A DNA stretch of 64,000 bases, from contig NZ_ANIJ01000023.1 of assembly GCF_000347035.1 (NCBI RefSeq), positions 54,258-118,257 on the forward strand, written 5' to 3'. This DNA comes from Leptospira sp. B5-022 (GTDB lineage: Bacteria; Spirochaetota; Leptospiria; Leptospirales; Leptospiraceae). The notes under the pieces were generated by a model. The model saw only the letters and a list, made by a program, of their open reading frames with translations. It was not told the DNA's origin and ran no database searches. Made by a program: the position numbers and the translations under genes. This document shows positions 52,535-61,143 of this stretch, piece by piece (the stretch's first letter is position 1; every line of letters starts with the position of its first letter).

Positions 52535-52569
52535 ATTGACAAAGTCAAGCTATTTATTCGAATAGGGGC

Positions 52570-53142
52570 ATGAAAGTTAGAGATAGCGGGATGCCCGAGG
52601 CGGCTTATTGGGACACCCTTTTCGATGTTCCTTTGATTTTAGAAAGAATGGATTTACTTCTTGTGGAAGGGAATATCATCGAATTTGGTTCCGGATACGG
52701 GACTTTCACACTTCCTCTTGCTGAGAAAAATAAAAGCAGTATCCTTGCTTTGGAGATTGAGCCGGAACTTGTACGGGACCTAAAAGAAAAGGCAGAACTT
52801 ATGGATCATAAGGGGATTTCGGTTTTGGAAAGGGATATTATTTCTTCGGGGACCGGGTTAAAAGAAAACTCTGCGGATTATGTAATGATCTTTAATTTGT
52901 TACATTATGAAGATCCTGTTTCTATTTTAAAAGAGGCGTTTCGTATCTTAAAACCGAGAGGAGTTGCCGGAATCGTACATTGGAATTACGATCCGAATAC
53001 TCCTCGAGGACCAAAGATGGAGATCCGTCCTAAGCCAGAGGATATACATAGGTGGGCAATAGAGGCGGGATTTAAAATCGGATCGGAAAAACCGATCGAT
53101 CTTCCTCCTTATCATTACGGTTTCATTGCGAAAAAGGAATAG
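52570..53142 (+). CDS. Class I SAM-dependent methyltransferase
   Basis: 190 residues, a minimal Rossmann methyltransferase. Motif I is IIEFGSGYGTFTLPLAEKNK, followed by ILALEIEPELVRDLKEKAEL (acidic residue for the ribose), VLERDIISSGTG and the post-motif region DYVMIFNLLHYEDPVSILKE, AFRILKPRGVAGIVHWNYDP. No cysteine at all is present, which argues against an arsenite methyltransferase (ArsM) even though an arsenic operon follows. ATG at 52570 is preceded by AGGGG. It is divergent from the ArsR-rhodanese gene and is probably regulated by it; substrate unknown. Confidence 0.85.
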   Translation: MKVRDSGMPEAAYWDTLFDVPLILERMDLLLVEGNIIEFGSGYGTFTLPLAEKNKSSILALEIEPELVRDLKEKAELMDHKGISVLERDIISSGTGLKENSADYVMIFNLLHYEDPVSILKEAFRILKPRGVAGIVHWNYDPNTPRGPKMEIRPKPEDIHRWAIEAGFKIGSEKPIDLPPYHYGFIAKKE

Positions 53143-53195
53143 AGATCTAATTTACACTTGTGCTAAATTACGGGGCTCATCTTGAATAGACCATA

Positions 53196-53525
53196 ATGGG
53201 AATTACCAAGACAGAGTTATTTAATAAGAGGCAGAATAAGATTGCCTCTTATGCAAAGGCACTAGGGCATCCCGCTCGTATTGCGATCTTGGAGTACGTC
53301 CTCAAAAGAAAAGCCTGCATCTGCGGAGACTTGGTCGAAGAACTCGGACTAGCCCAGGCCACGATCTCCCAACATCTAAAAGCATTAAAAGATGTGGGTA
53401 TTCTGCAAGGGACCATCGAAGGCCCGTCTATATGCTATTGTATCAATAAAAAAACTTGGAATGAGATCGAAGGATATTTCGTTCCTTTTCTTTCTCAGGT
53501 CCCCGAAAGCGGAAATTCCTGCTAA
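53196..53525 (+). CDS. arsR: ArsR arsenic-responsive repressor
   Basis: 109 residues. Winged-helix protein: ALGHPARIAILEYVLKRKAC, then ICGDLVEELGLAQATISQHL where CICGDL corresponds to the ELCVCDL metalloid-binding helix of ArsR/SmtB proteins (two Cys, CxC), and KALKDVGILQGTIEGPSICY with the wing and a further Cys pair (CYC). As(III) or Sb(III) binding would relieve repression. The next gene (acr3) starts 41 bp after the stop codon across a 12-bp-arm palindrome, the likely ArsR operator, and arsC follows: a canonical ars operon. ATG has no good ribosome binding site. Confidence 0.92.
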   Translation: MGITKTELFNKRQNKIASYAKALGHPARIAILEYVLKRKACICGDLVEELGLAQATISQHLKALKDVGILQGTIEGPSICYCINKKTWNEIEGYFVPFLSQVPESGNSC

Positions 53526-53533
53526 AACCTCTT

Positions 53534-53571
53534 GACATTAATCGTAATATTGCGATTTAACGATTAATGTC
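53534..53571. promoter_or_regulatory. ars operator/promoter palindrome overlapping the acr3 start codon
   Basis: Perfect 12-bp arms GACATTAATCGT (53534-53545) and ACGATTAATGTC (53560-53571), with a 14-bp spacer containing the further words AATATT and GCGATT. TTGACA (-35-like) is at 53532-53537; a weak -10-like TTTAAC lies about 18 bp on. The acr3 ATG (53567-53569) is within the right arm. Repressor binding would therefore cover promoter and start codon. Confidence 0.75.
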
Positions 53572-54631
53572 TTCTAGTCTCGTTTCCGAAAAAAAATTAT
53601 CATTTATAGATAAATTCCTGACTATTTGGATTTTTATCGCTATGGGGATAGGGATCTCCCTCTCTATTTGGTTCCCCGGTTTTGTAGTTTGGATCCGAAG
53701 TTCGGATTTTGAAGGGACAAATGTCCCGATCGCTATCGGGCTCATTTTTATGATGGTTCCACCTTTGGCTAAGGTGAATTTTGCAAGAATCCCTAAAGCA
53801 TTCGGACGGATCGATCTGATCCTATATTCTTTATTTTTAAATTGGGTGATCGGTCCCTTGCTAATGTTCGGGTTGGCATTCCTTTTCTTTCCGGAAAATC
53901 CGGAATACCGGGTAGGGTTGATTCTGATCGGAATTGCGCGTTGTATTGCGATGGTTTTAGTATGGAACGATCTTGCGGACGGTGATCGTGAGGTCGCTGC
54001 AGGGCTTGTCGCTTTAAACAGTATCTTTCAGCTCCTTTTTTACGGGGTTATCGCATATTTTTTTGTAAGCGTTCTTCCCGGGACTTTCGGATTTACGAAC
54101 TCTTCCATACATATAAGTTATTGGGATATTGTATACAGCGTATTGATCTATTTAGGGATCCCGTTTTTACTGGGCTTGGGAATTAGAAACGCAAGTTTAC
54201 GCCTCAAAGGAGAAGAATGGACGACTCAAAAATTATTACCATCCATATCTCCCATAACCCTGATCTTTTTACTTTTGACGATAGTCTTCATTTTTAGTCT
54301 AAAAGGGGAATCGCTTATAAATATCCCTTGGGACGTTCTTCAAATATCCGCTCCTTTGCTTGTTTATTTTCTTTTAATGTTCTTTCTGAGTTTTGCTTTA
54401 GGACTTTTAATAAAAGCGGATTATCCAAGGAACGTGGCGGTTTCCTTTACTGCTGCGGGAAATAATTTCGAATTAGCGATCGCTGTTGCGATCGGGACCT
54501 TTGGTATCGCTTCCGGGCAGGCGTTTGTCGGGATTGTTGGACCGCTCGTGGAAATTCCGGTCCTCGTTCTTTTAGTGGAGATCGCGAAAATATTCAGAGA
54601 GAAATTTTATGTAAAGGGTAAGACCGCATGA
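53567..54631 (+). CDS. acr3: Arsenite efflux transporter Acr3
   Basis: 354 residues with about ten transmembrane spans, the Acr3 (BASS superfamily) type. It exports arsenite driven by the proton gradient. Family hallmarks: LSFIDKFLTIWIFIAMGIGI at the N-terminus, NVPIAIGLIFMMVPPLAKVN, the conserved Cys in GIARCIAMVLVWNDLADGD that binds As(III), ALNSIFQLLFYGVIAYFFV, and AAGNNFELAIAVAIGTFGI, VGIVGPLVEIPVLVLLV. ATG at 53567 is the only in-frame ATG/GTG/TTG before the conserved N-terminus and has no ribosome binding site; the transcript from the overlapping promoter would start almost at the ATG. Stop overlaps arsC by four bases. Confidence 0.95.
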   Translation: MSSSLVSEKKLSFIDKFLTIWIFIAMGIGISLSIWFPGFVVWIRSSDFEGTNVPIAIGLIFMMVPPLAKVNFARIPKAFGRIDLILYSLFLNWVIGPLLMFGLAFLFFPENPEYRVGLILIGIARCIAMVLVWNDLADGDREVAAGLVALNSIFQLLFYGVIAYFFVSVLPGTFGFTNSSIHISYWDIVYSVLIYLGIPFLLGLGIRNASLRLKGEEWTTQKLLPSISPITLIFLLLTIVFIFSLKGESLINIPWDVLQISAPLLVYFLLMFFLSFALGLLIKADYPRNVAVSFTAAGNNFELAIAVAIGTFGIASGQAFVGIVGPLVEIPVLVLLVEIAKIFREKFYVKGKTA

Positions 54632-55251
54632 GCGCTCTCTTTAGTCCGATCCAGGATTTTTTAAGCAAAAGAAAAAACGAATACTCATTTATTTCGGAAG
54701 AAAGAAAGGAAATATTGCTTCAGTTTGCAAACGAGATTAGAGGATTAAAATTAGATCAGAATTATTGCGAGATGATATTCGTATGCACTCATAATTCCCG
54801 TCGAAGTCAAATTGCACAAATGTTTGCATTCGCCTGCGCGGAATATCTTGGACTTTCCGGGATTCGGTCCTATTCAGGAGGAACTGAGGTTACTTCCTTT
54901 CATTCAAACTCGGTCCAAGCGCTTGCCAAGATCGGCTTCAGGATAGAAAAGGAACAAGAGACGGAAAATAATCCTAGATACCTTGTCTCTTACAAAGATA
55001 ACGCTCTTCCTGTCTCGGCATACTCCAAACTTTATTCGGATCCTGCGAATCCTAAGAAGAAATTTATAGCCGTTATGGTTTGTTCTTCTGCAGATGAAGC
55101 TTGTCCTTATGTTCCTGGAGCAGGAAAAAGGATCAGTCTCCCGTACTCGGATCCGAAGGAATTCGACGGCACGTCCGAAGTTCTAAAAAAATACGTAGAA
55201 ACATCTGAAACGATCGCAAGAGAACTTCTTTTCGTAATGGATCATGTCTAA
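54628..55251 (+). CDS. arsC: Arsenate reductase / low-molecular-weight phosphatase family (ArsC type)
   Basis: 207 residues. The PTP-loop FVCTHNSRRSQIAQMFAFAC is C-X5-R (Cys-Thr-His-Asn-Ser-Arg-Arg), with the second landmark GIRSYSGGTEVTSFHSNSVQ and the C-terminal AVMVCSSADEACPYVPGAGK providing a CxxxxxxC pair (redox Cys in thioredoxin-coupled arsenate reductases) and DPKEFDGTSE. It reduces As(V) to As(III), the substrate of Acr3. The family also includes protein tyrosine phosphatases; position 4 bp into acr3 makes arsenate reductase the better reading. An N-terminal extension of about 45 residues precedes the core. Start ATG at 54628 overlaps acr3 stop (ATGA). Confidence 0.88.
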   Translation: MSALFSPIQDFLSKRKNEYSFISEERKEILLQFANEIRGLKLDQNYCEMIFVCTHNSRRSQIAQMFAFACAEYLGLSGIRSYSGGTEVTSFHSNSVQALAKIGFRIEKEQETENNPRYLVSYKDNALPVSAYSKLYSDPANPKKKFIAVMVCSSADEACPYVPGAGKRISLPYSDPKEFDGTSEVLKKYVETSETIARELLFVMDHV

Positions 55252-55272
55252 GGATAAAGAGCGGATCTTCGA

Positions 55273-56535
55273 ATGGAAACTAACTTAGCGGAAATACTGA
55301 ATGAAAAATGTTCTTGTTCTACTTTGAACAAAGAACGCCTGAGTGAAGAAGCGTATAAATTCCCTGTTCCTGAAATAAGGACCCGGGGGATCGAACATTT
55401 TTATTCCGAAACACCTTCTTTTATCAATATTTCGGATCAGGAGAAGATCCGCCAAATTTTATTTTCTATTCGGAAGGCCTTACGTTTACCGGCAGTACGA
55501 GATCGCATTTTGTCGGATTACGATCCGATCGAAAGAACAAAAGATATTTCGGGAGGGGTCTTTCTTAGTTTGGATTTTCATCAGACAAAGGAAGGTCCTA
55601 AGCTCATCGAGATCAACACGAACGCAGGTGGGGCTTATTTACAGTTAAAACTTTTGGAAGCCCAGATCGGATGTTGTAAGGTTGTGGATATCGCCTTGCA
55701 GAATGCGGAAGCTCTCCAAACTTTGGAGGAAAAATTTTTTTCCATATTCATGGACGAATGGACTTCCAATGGAAGAACGGGAAGGCCGGGCTTTATCGCT
55801 ATTGTGGACGAAAATCCATCCGATCAGTTTTTATATCCGGAGTTCTTGTTATTTAGAGACTTATTCAGATCCAAAGGTATCCAATCGGAGATCCTCGGCC
55901 CGGAGCAGATCGAACTTATAGGAGAAGAACTTCACTTCGAGGGAAAGAAGATCGATCTGATTTACAATAGATTGACCGATTTTCATTTATCCGATGTTTC
56001 GAATTCTAAAATTTTCCAAGCGTGGAAAAATAAAAAAGTAATCCTTACTCCGAGTCCGGTCGATTACGACTTATTCGCACGAAAGACGAACCTTCATGTT
56101 CTTTCGGATAACGATTTTCTAATAAAAGCGGGGTTTGATAAGAAGGATTCGGAAATCCTAAAATCATCCGTTCCTGATACGAAAATCGTAAACTTAGGGA
56201 ATGCGCAAGAACTTTGGGAAAAACGAAAGCATATATTTTTTAAACCTAAAGAAGGTTTTGGCGGTAAGGCCGCTTATTATGGAGGGAAACTTACAAAAGG
56301 AAAGTTTTCGGAAATCATAAATGGGGAATACATAAGCCAGGAATTTATTCCTCCATCCGTTCGGGTCACATCCGTCACCGGAGAAGAAAGAGAATTAAAG
56401 ATGGATATAAGGGCATATATCTATAACGACGAGATTCTACTTTTAGCTAGTCGGTTGTATCAAGGACAGACTACGAATTTTAGGACTCCTGGCGGAGGTT
56501 TTTCTCCTTTATATACATTGCCTGAAATCGTATAG
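55273..56535 (+). CDS. ATP-grasp-like protein in the ars operon
   Basis: 420 residues. Seen ATP-grasp landmarks: GPKLIEINTNAGGAYLQLKL, FFKPKEGFGGKAAYYGGKLT, EYISQEFIPPSVR, ELKMDIRAYIYNDEILLLAS and LYQGQTTNFRTPGGGFSPLY, in the order and spacing of ATP-dependent ligases that activate a carboxylate as acyl-phosphate. Four N-terminal Cys/Ser (EKCSCSTLN) and an internal GCCKVV Cys pair are noticeable. Glutathionylspermidine-synthase-type and related ligases are the nearest analogues I can suggest; the substrate is unknown. Starts 21 bp after arsC, same strand, so it is the fourth gene of the ars operon. I infer a role in making or using a thiol/peptide that handles arsenite; no direct proof. Confidence 0.65.
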   Translation: METNLAEILNEKCSCSTLNKERLSEEAYKFPVPEIRTRGIEHFYSETPSFINISDQEKIRQILFSIRKALRLPAVRDRILSDYDPIERTKDISGGVFLSLDFHQTKEGPKLIEINTNAGGAYLQLKLLEAQIGCCKVVDIALQNAEALQTLEEKFFSIFMDEWTSNGRTGRPGFIAIVDENPSDQFLYPEFLLFRDLFRSKGIQSEILGPEQIELIGEELHFEGKKIDLIYNRLTDFHLSDVSNSKIFQAWKNKKVILTPSPVDYDLFARKTNLHVLSDNDFLIKAGFDKKDSEILKSSVPDTKIVNLGNAQELWEKRKHIFFKPKEGFGGKAAYYGGKLTKGKFSEIINGEYISQEFIPPSVRVTSVTGEERELKMDIRAYIYNDEILLLASRLYQGQTTNFRTPGGGFSPLYTLPEIV

Positions 56536-56545
56536 ATTGGGTTAG

Positions 56546-56571
56546 GATCCGCCCCGAACCGGGTGCGGATC
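56546..56571. terminator. Hairpin between convergent ars operon and hydroxylase gene
   Basis: GATCCGC (56546-56552) and GCGGATC (56565-56571) pair, with a central CCCG/CGGG extension, giving a strong stem 11 bp after the ATP-grasp stop codon. The T-runs on either side are weak (ATTTCC on plus), so it may be a bidirectional terminator of the two converging genes. Confidence 0.45.
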
Positions 56572-56594
56572 GATTTCCAGTCGTTTGTATTCGG

Positions 56595-57410
56595 TTAGAT
56601 ACTCTCCTGCAATTCTCTTCGTTCCGGTTTTCTGTTGGTTATCTCCGCAAAAGTTTTTTCGTATTCCGGATGAACTGTTCCGAATAGATAATCCCAAACT
56701 GTAGTATAAAGTCCAAAGTTGTATCGGAAACTTTGGTGGTGCATATCATGGTTCGTATTCGAATTCACCAATTTTAAAACCTTATTCGTACCCATCCAGC
56801 TTGGAAAAATTTCGTAACCGCTATGACCTAGGACATTACGTATGATTTGGAAGGTCATAAAGATCATCAAAGCCAGAGGATGGATCGGGAATGACATGGC
56901 AACGATGGGCATAATAAGAGAATGGATCAATGCCTCCCAAGGACTGAAAGAATAGGCCGTCCAAGGAGAAGGTGTTACGGAGTCATGGTGTATCTTGTGC
57001 ACTCTCTTATAGAGCCATCGAGTATGCATTAATCTATGTGTCCAATAGAAGTAAAAGTCCTGGATCACGAAAATTAATATCATACTTAAAATAAGATATC
57101 CCCAACCATGATCTTCTATACGTCCGTAAAATTTAAAGTATCCGTATTTTCTAAATAGGAATACGATCAAAGTCACGGAGGTGTATACAAGTACTGAAGA
57201 AACAGAATAGAAGAATTCTTTTCTAAACTGAGACGGCTTTGCATTCTTCTCTTGTATCTTCCTATGTTGGAACGGATGTTTCCAAATGTAGAAGACCAAA
57301 AACGCCAAGCCGGCGAATAGAACGTATCTTACAAAATCTATTAGGAATATGATTGGGATTTGGGGAACCAAATCCATCATGTATTGAAATAATTGTTTGT
57401 GAAAGCACAT
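56595..57410 (-). CDS. Fatty-acid hydroxylase/sterol desaturase superfamily protein
   Basis: 271 residues. The frame opens earlier (57491), but ATG at 57410 has GGAG and AGGA just upstream and begins MCFHKQLFQYMMDLV. Integral membrane non-haem diiron enzyme: four or five spans (IPIIFLIDFVRYVLFAGLAF, VSSVLVYTSVTLIVFLF, YLILSMILIFVIQDFYFYW) and the three His clusters of the family, WTHRLMHTRWLY (HxxxH), VHKIHHDSVTPS (HxxHH) and NTNHDMHHQSF, which bind two irons. These enzymes hydroxylate or desaturate fatty acids, sterols or carotenoids. It lies between the ars operon and a membrane AraC gene that reads in the same direction with about 110 bp between them, so the AraC protein may regulate it. 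Confidence 0.88.
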   Translation of the reverse strand: MCFHKQLFQYMMDLVPQIPIIFLIDFVRYVLFAGLAFLVFYIWKHPFQHRKIQEKNAKPSQFRKEFFYSVSSVLVYTSVTLIVFLFRKYGYFKFYGRIEDHGWGYLILSMILIFVIQDFYFYWTHRLMHTRWLYKRVHKIHHDSVTPSPWTAYSFSPWEALIHSLIMPIVAMSFPIHPLALMIFMTFQIIRNVLGHSGYEIFPSWMGTNKVLKLVNSNTNHDMHHQSFRYNFGLYTTVWDYLFGTVHPEYEKTFAEITNRKPERRELQESI

Positions 57411-57518
57411 ATTTGATCCTTTGCTCCTGTGTAGGATTTGATGGATCATTAAAACATTTTTCCGGAATTGTATCCGATGGATTCCGGACAATATCTGATC
57501 GATTCCGGATTCGATCGG

Positions 57519-58571
57519 TTATTTTACCTGGTTTTTTTGTTTTCTAAAATCGCTAGGGGTCATTCCTACAATTTCTTTGAATGCTCGGTTGAATGGTGCA
57601 AGGGATCCGTAGCCTAGATCCATTGCGATCCTAAGCACTTGAAAATCGTTTTTACTCGGATCTGAAAGTATAAACTTTGCTTCCTGTATCCTGAATTGAT
57701 TTAGGAATTCGTTGAAGTTCCGATATCCTAGTCCTTTATTGATCAACCTACGGACCTTCTTCTCCGGAACGTTTAACTGTTTGGCCAAGACGGAAATGGT
57801 CAGGTTTTCCTGCAGAAATATTTTTTGGACCTTTAAGAGAGAATCCAATTTTTGCAATAGGGTTTCGTCTAAAGGTTCATCGGAAACTTCTTCCGTTTGT
57901 ATTTCTTCCGTCGGAAAAACGTTGTCTCTAAACTGGAATATCCGAAAGGAAATGAAAAATACCAAGATAAAAATGAAAGAGGAGTTGATCAGATCTAATT
58001 GGAGGGAATATCCGGAATCTTTGGTGATCACTTCCATCAGAACGACGGACATACTGTAGATCCCGGTTACCCAGGAGAAGATTACCCTGAATTCTCTTCT
58101 TGATTCCAGCAAATCGATATTCTTATCTTTTAAAACTTTTCCTAATGTGAGTAAAATGAGTCCAAGGTAAAATACCTGGGGCATGCTGAACAACACTTTG
58201 GCAAAAATGGTGTTTTGGCTTCTTATATCCGAGGCAAGAAAAACATAAAAACAGAATATATTCAGGGAAAGGAATAATACCGCATGCCAGGTTTTTAATT
58301 TGAACCCGTCTTCGAAAAGACTTGTTACGAACAGATAAAAGAAGATAGAAACCGAAAAACATCCGGTATGTACCAGGATTAGAATAAACGTATTCGTAGA
58401 ATGGTCCAACCAAGGACAAATAAAATAAGCGATCAACGAGGAAGTGAATAAACTTCCTAGAATACTACGAGTGCTTAGTTTTACCCTGATGAGGAAGTTC
58501 AGGATCAAAAATCCTAACTGAGCGATCGTGGCCGCTTTTAAATAATGGATTAAGTCGGTAGTTTCTAACAT
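57519..58571 (-). CDS. AraC-family regulator with multi-pass membrane N-terminus
   Basis: 350 residues. About seven hydrophobic spans fill residues 10-215 (QLGFLILNFLIRV, LGSLFTSSLIAYFICPW, FILILVHTGCFSVSIFFYLF, AVLFLSLNIFCFYVFLA, MPQVFYLGLILLTL, WVTGIYSMSVVLMEVI, SSFIFILVFFISFRIF). A charged linker (EEIQTEEVSDEPLDETLLQK) leads to the C-terminal AraC/XylS domain: ISVLAKQLNVPEKKVRRLIN and LRIAMDLGYGSLAPFNRAFK with GMTPSDFRK. Same architecture as the regulator at 16.6-17.7 kb but only moderately alike in sequence, so the two are paralogues. Its target is probably the downstream fatty-acid hydroxylase gene on the same strand, inferred from position. Confidence 0.88.
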   Translation of the reverse strand: MLETTDLIHYLKAATIAQLGFLILNFLIRVKLSTRSILGSLFTSSLIAYFICPWLDHSTNTFILILVHTGCFSVSIFFYLFVTSLFEDGFKLKTWHAVLFLSLNIFCFYVFLASDIRSQNTIFAKVLFSMPQVFYLGLILLTLGKVLKDKNIDLLESRREFRVIFSWVTGIYSMSVVLMEVITKDSGYSLQLDLINSSFIFILVFFISFRIFQFRDNVFPTEEIQTEEVSDEPLDETLLQKLDSLLKVQKIFLQENLTISVLAKQLNVPEKKVRRLINKGLGYRNFNEFLNQFRIQEAKFILSDPSKNDFQVLRIAMDLGYGSLAPFNRAFKEIVGMTPSDFRKQKNQVK

Positions 58572-58783
58572 TTGTACTAAAAATAGATATTTATCCTAGG
58601 GCTCCTTTTAGGAAGGAACACTTTTCAATGAATACACTGTCTTTCAATCTAAAATTCATTCGGCAAGTATTTGTTGGAATTTAAGAAGAGTTGCGATAAT
58701 TCGTAACTTAAGTAAGCTAATATTTCAGGGAAAGGAAGGCTTTTCGCGGAACAAATCGTCCTATAACGTAGAGAGGACCATCG

Positions 58784-60076
58784 ATGTCGGTTTCCAATAC
58801 TTCCAATTCGGATTATATATCTTCAGAAAATTTTCTTAGGTCGAAGCTAATACCGATCTTCGATGTCTGGTCTTCCTCTTTTCCGAAGGAAGAGTTTGCG
58901 GTCTTTGATCCCGACCTGAGATGTGTATACTTTCGATTACCTTCTTTTCATCATGGGTCCGGGAACGCGGATTTTTTGGGGAAAAAATATTCTGAATTTG
59001 GTCCGGATTTTTTGCCAATCGAGGATGATAAATTTTTACACGTCCTAAAAGGAAGCTCTTTTGAAATTGAGAGTAATTTTGGGGATAGAATGTTTCAGAT
59101 CCGTATCTCTCTTCTTACGTTTCCGGATACCGAAACGAACCTGATCTTTTTGGCATTAAATGAGCTCGCCAACGAAAGAGGCGCAGACATTTCGAATATT
59201 ACTGATAAACAAATGTCTTTTTTGAAGCGGGAACAATCTTTATACAGGGAGATCATTTCCATATTTAACTGGAGACAAGAGATAGAAGGGAAGGGGGGAA
59301 ATAGGATTTGGATGCAGCAGGCTCTTCCCAATTTGAATACTTCCTTAATGCAGGGTTCCGGTATAGGAGCTTTAATTACTTCCTTGGGAGCTTTGTTTGA
59401 GACAGCTCAGAAAGATGATAAGAATGCAATCGTACCCCTGGCTTTTATGGATCTGCTGGAAGAGAATTTTCAAGTTACGAAAAGACTGATCAAAACGATG
59501 GCTGATGCCCAAATCGTTTTTGAAGAAAATTATCTGAACACGGAAGAATTATCCTTAGCCGAAATTTTGAATCTTGTGGACGAGCAAGTGGATTATATGC
59601 ATGATATGCTTCAGATCAAGAAGCAGAATGTGGTAATGTCCGTTTTGAAAAACTTAGAATCTCAAAAAGTCGTTATCTGCAAAGAAGCTTTAAAAACGAT
59701 CGTAAGAGAGATTCTCATAAATGGTATGAAATATTCGCCCGATGGTGCGGAGATCATCGTTCTTTATCTTAGGACAGATAACAATTTTATAATGAAATTC
59801 ATCAATCCTCCGAATTATAAAGAGATAGAGAATTTGGACTGTAAAAATTCCGAAGAGATCGCACTATTCCAACCCTTTTTCAGACTAAAAAAAGCTGTAG
59901 ATGAAAGATATACCAAAGAGGAATTCGGGATCGGTCTAGGGTTGCCTGTCGTTCGAAAGTTGGCTGAAGATATGAACGCCAGAGTCTATTTTACAGTCAC
60001 AAAATCTAATATTTACGAAAAAGAAGAACGCGAAGTTTGTATTTCTTTGCAGTTTCCGATGATTGTTCAGCGTTAG
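58784..60076 (+). CDS. Atypical sensor-kinase-like protein (HATPase domain, no evident phosphoacceptor His)
   Basis: 430 residues. The C-terminal ATPase domain of histidine kinases is clear: N-box [36 protein letters not shown], and G-box [20 protein letters not shown]. The first 150 residues include a PAS-like sensory region ([20 protein letters not shown]). Between them, helices ([40 protein letters not shown]) occupy the place of the DHp domain, but I see no H-box with His-Glu. It could be an ATPase/kinase that phosphorylates by another route, an inactive regulator, or the H-box may simply be diverged. Lies tail-to-tail with cheB (4-bp overlap), so chemotaxis-related function is possible. 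ATG has GAGAGGA upstream. Confidence 0.7.
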   Translation: MSVSNTSNSDYISSENFLRSKLIPIFDVWSSSFPKEEFAVFDPDLRCVYFRLPSFHHGSGNADFLGKKYSEFGPDFLPIEDDKFLHVLKGSSFEIESNFGDRMFQIRISLLTFPDTETNLIFLALNELANERGADISNITDKQMSFLKREQSLYREIISIFNWRQEIEGKGGNRIWMQQALPNLNTSLMQGSGIGALITSLGALFETAQKDDKNAIVPLAFMDLLEENFQVTKRLIKTMADAQIVFEENYLNTEELSLAEILNLVDEQVDYMHDMLQIKKQNVVMSVLKNLESQKVVICKEALKTIVREILINGMKYSPDGAEIIVLYLRTDNNFIMKFINPPNYKEIENLDCKNSEEIALFQPFFRLKKAVDERYTKEEFGIGLGLPVVRKLAEDMNARVYFTVTKSNIYEKEEREVCISLQFPMIVQR

Positions 60077-61143
60077 AATCGACTTCCGGAATGTCCGGCT
60101 TTCGAAAGTATTTCGGAAGCCATTCTTCTTAAGGGAAGTATCGCTTCCGCTGCTCCTAATTCAATTGCTTCCTTAGGCATTCCGAACACTACGGAACTGG
60201 ATTCATCCTGGGCCACGGTGTGTGCACCGGATCTTTTCATTTCTAATAATCCTCTAGCCCCGTCATCTCCCATTCCTGTCATGATGATCCCTACTGAGTT
60301 CTTTCCTACCTGTTGGGAAACCGAACGAAAAAGTACATCCACCGAAGGTCGATGCCGATTGATCGGGGGACCGTCCTTTAGATCCACGTAAAATCTTGCT
60401 CCGCTCATTCGAATGGTCATATGTCTGTTTCCCGGAGCGATCACTGCTCTTCCGGGTGGGATCTCGTCGCCTTGTTCGGCTTCCTTTACTCCTACCTGGC
60501 AGATGGAATTCAAACGTTTGGCGAATTGTGCGGTGAATTTTTCAGGCATATGTTGTACGATTGCGATCGGAGGGGAAAGAGGGGGAAGTTCCGTAAGGAT
60601 CGTTTCTAACGCGTTTGTTCCTCCGGTAGAAGTTCCTATGGCGACTAATTTCCATGTGGTATCCGCGGATAATTTATGGTCGATAGGATTTTTAGTTAGT
60701 AGAGGTTTGCTAGTATTCGAGATTGCTAATTTGGAAATTCTTGATTGGGAAGCCGCCTGCACAATCCTTAGGAATGTCTCAGCGGATTCCTCCAAAAAAC
60801 CGCCTACATTCAATTTCGGTTTCGAAATGATATCCACGGCTCCCGAGCTGAAAGCTTCCATCGTGACAGCAGCTCCTTCCTGAGTTAGGGAGGAGCAGAT
60901 CACTATCGGAGTAGGTCTTTCCGCCATAATTTTTTTTAAAAAGGATATTCCATCCATTCTCGGCATTTCGATATCTAGTACGATTACGTCCGGCCAATAA
61001 TTTTGCATTTTTTGGAGAGCGAAAATCGGATCCGACGCGGTAAAAATTTCCGAGACATTCGGATCTTTTGTTAAGATCGTAGTTAAATTCTGGCGAACGA
61101 CTGCGGAGTCGTCCACTATCATTACAGAATAACGTCCGCTCAT
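60073..61143 (-). CDS. cheB: Chemotaxis response regulator / protein-glutamate methylesterase
   Basis: 356 residues, standard CheB. Receiver domain with acidic pocket MIVDDSAVV and phospho-acceptor Asp57 in [13 protein letters not shown], plus [11 protein letters not shown]. The C-terminal esterase has the Ser-His-Asp triad: [13 protein letters not shown] (Ser), [19 protein letters not shown] (His) and [19 protein letters not shown] (Asp). It removes methyl groups from chemoreceptors and can also deamidate them. ATG at 61143 overlaps the cheR stop codon by four bases, so the two are translationally coupled; it is the last gene of the minus-strand unit mcp-cheW-cheR-cheB in this window. Confidence 0.97.
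   Translation of the reverse strand: MSGRYSVMIVDDSAVVRQNLTTILTKDPNVSEIFTASDPIFALQKMQNYWPDVIVLDIEMPRMDGISFLKKIMAERPTPIVICSSLTQEGAAVTMEAFSSGAVDIISKPKLNVGGFLEESAETFLRIVQAASQSRISKLAISNTSKPLLTKNPIDHKLSADTTWKLVAIGTSTGGTNALETILTELPPLSPPIAIVQHMPEKFTAQFAKRLNSICQVGVKEAEQGDEIPPGRAVIAPGNRHMTIRMSGARFYVDLKDGPPINRHRPSVDVLFRSVSQQVGKNSVGIIMTGMGDDGARGLLEMKRSGAHTVAQDESSSVVFGMPKEAIELGAAEAILPLRRMASEILSKAGHSGSRF

Noticed and set aside
52570..53142. Methyltransferase considered as ArsM arsenite methyltransferase
   Set aside because: It has no cysteine residue, whereas ArsM needs conserved Cys for As(III), and it is only 190 residues.
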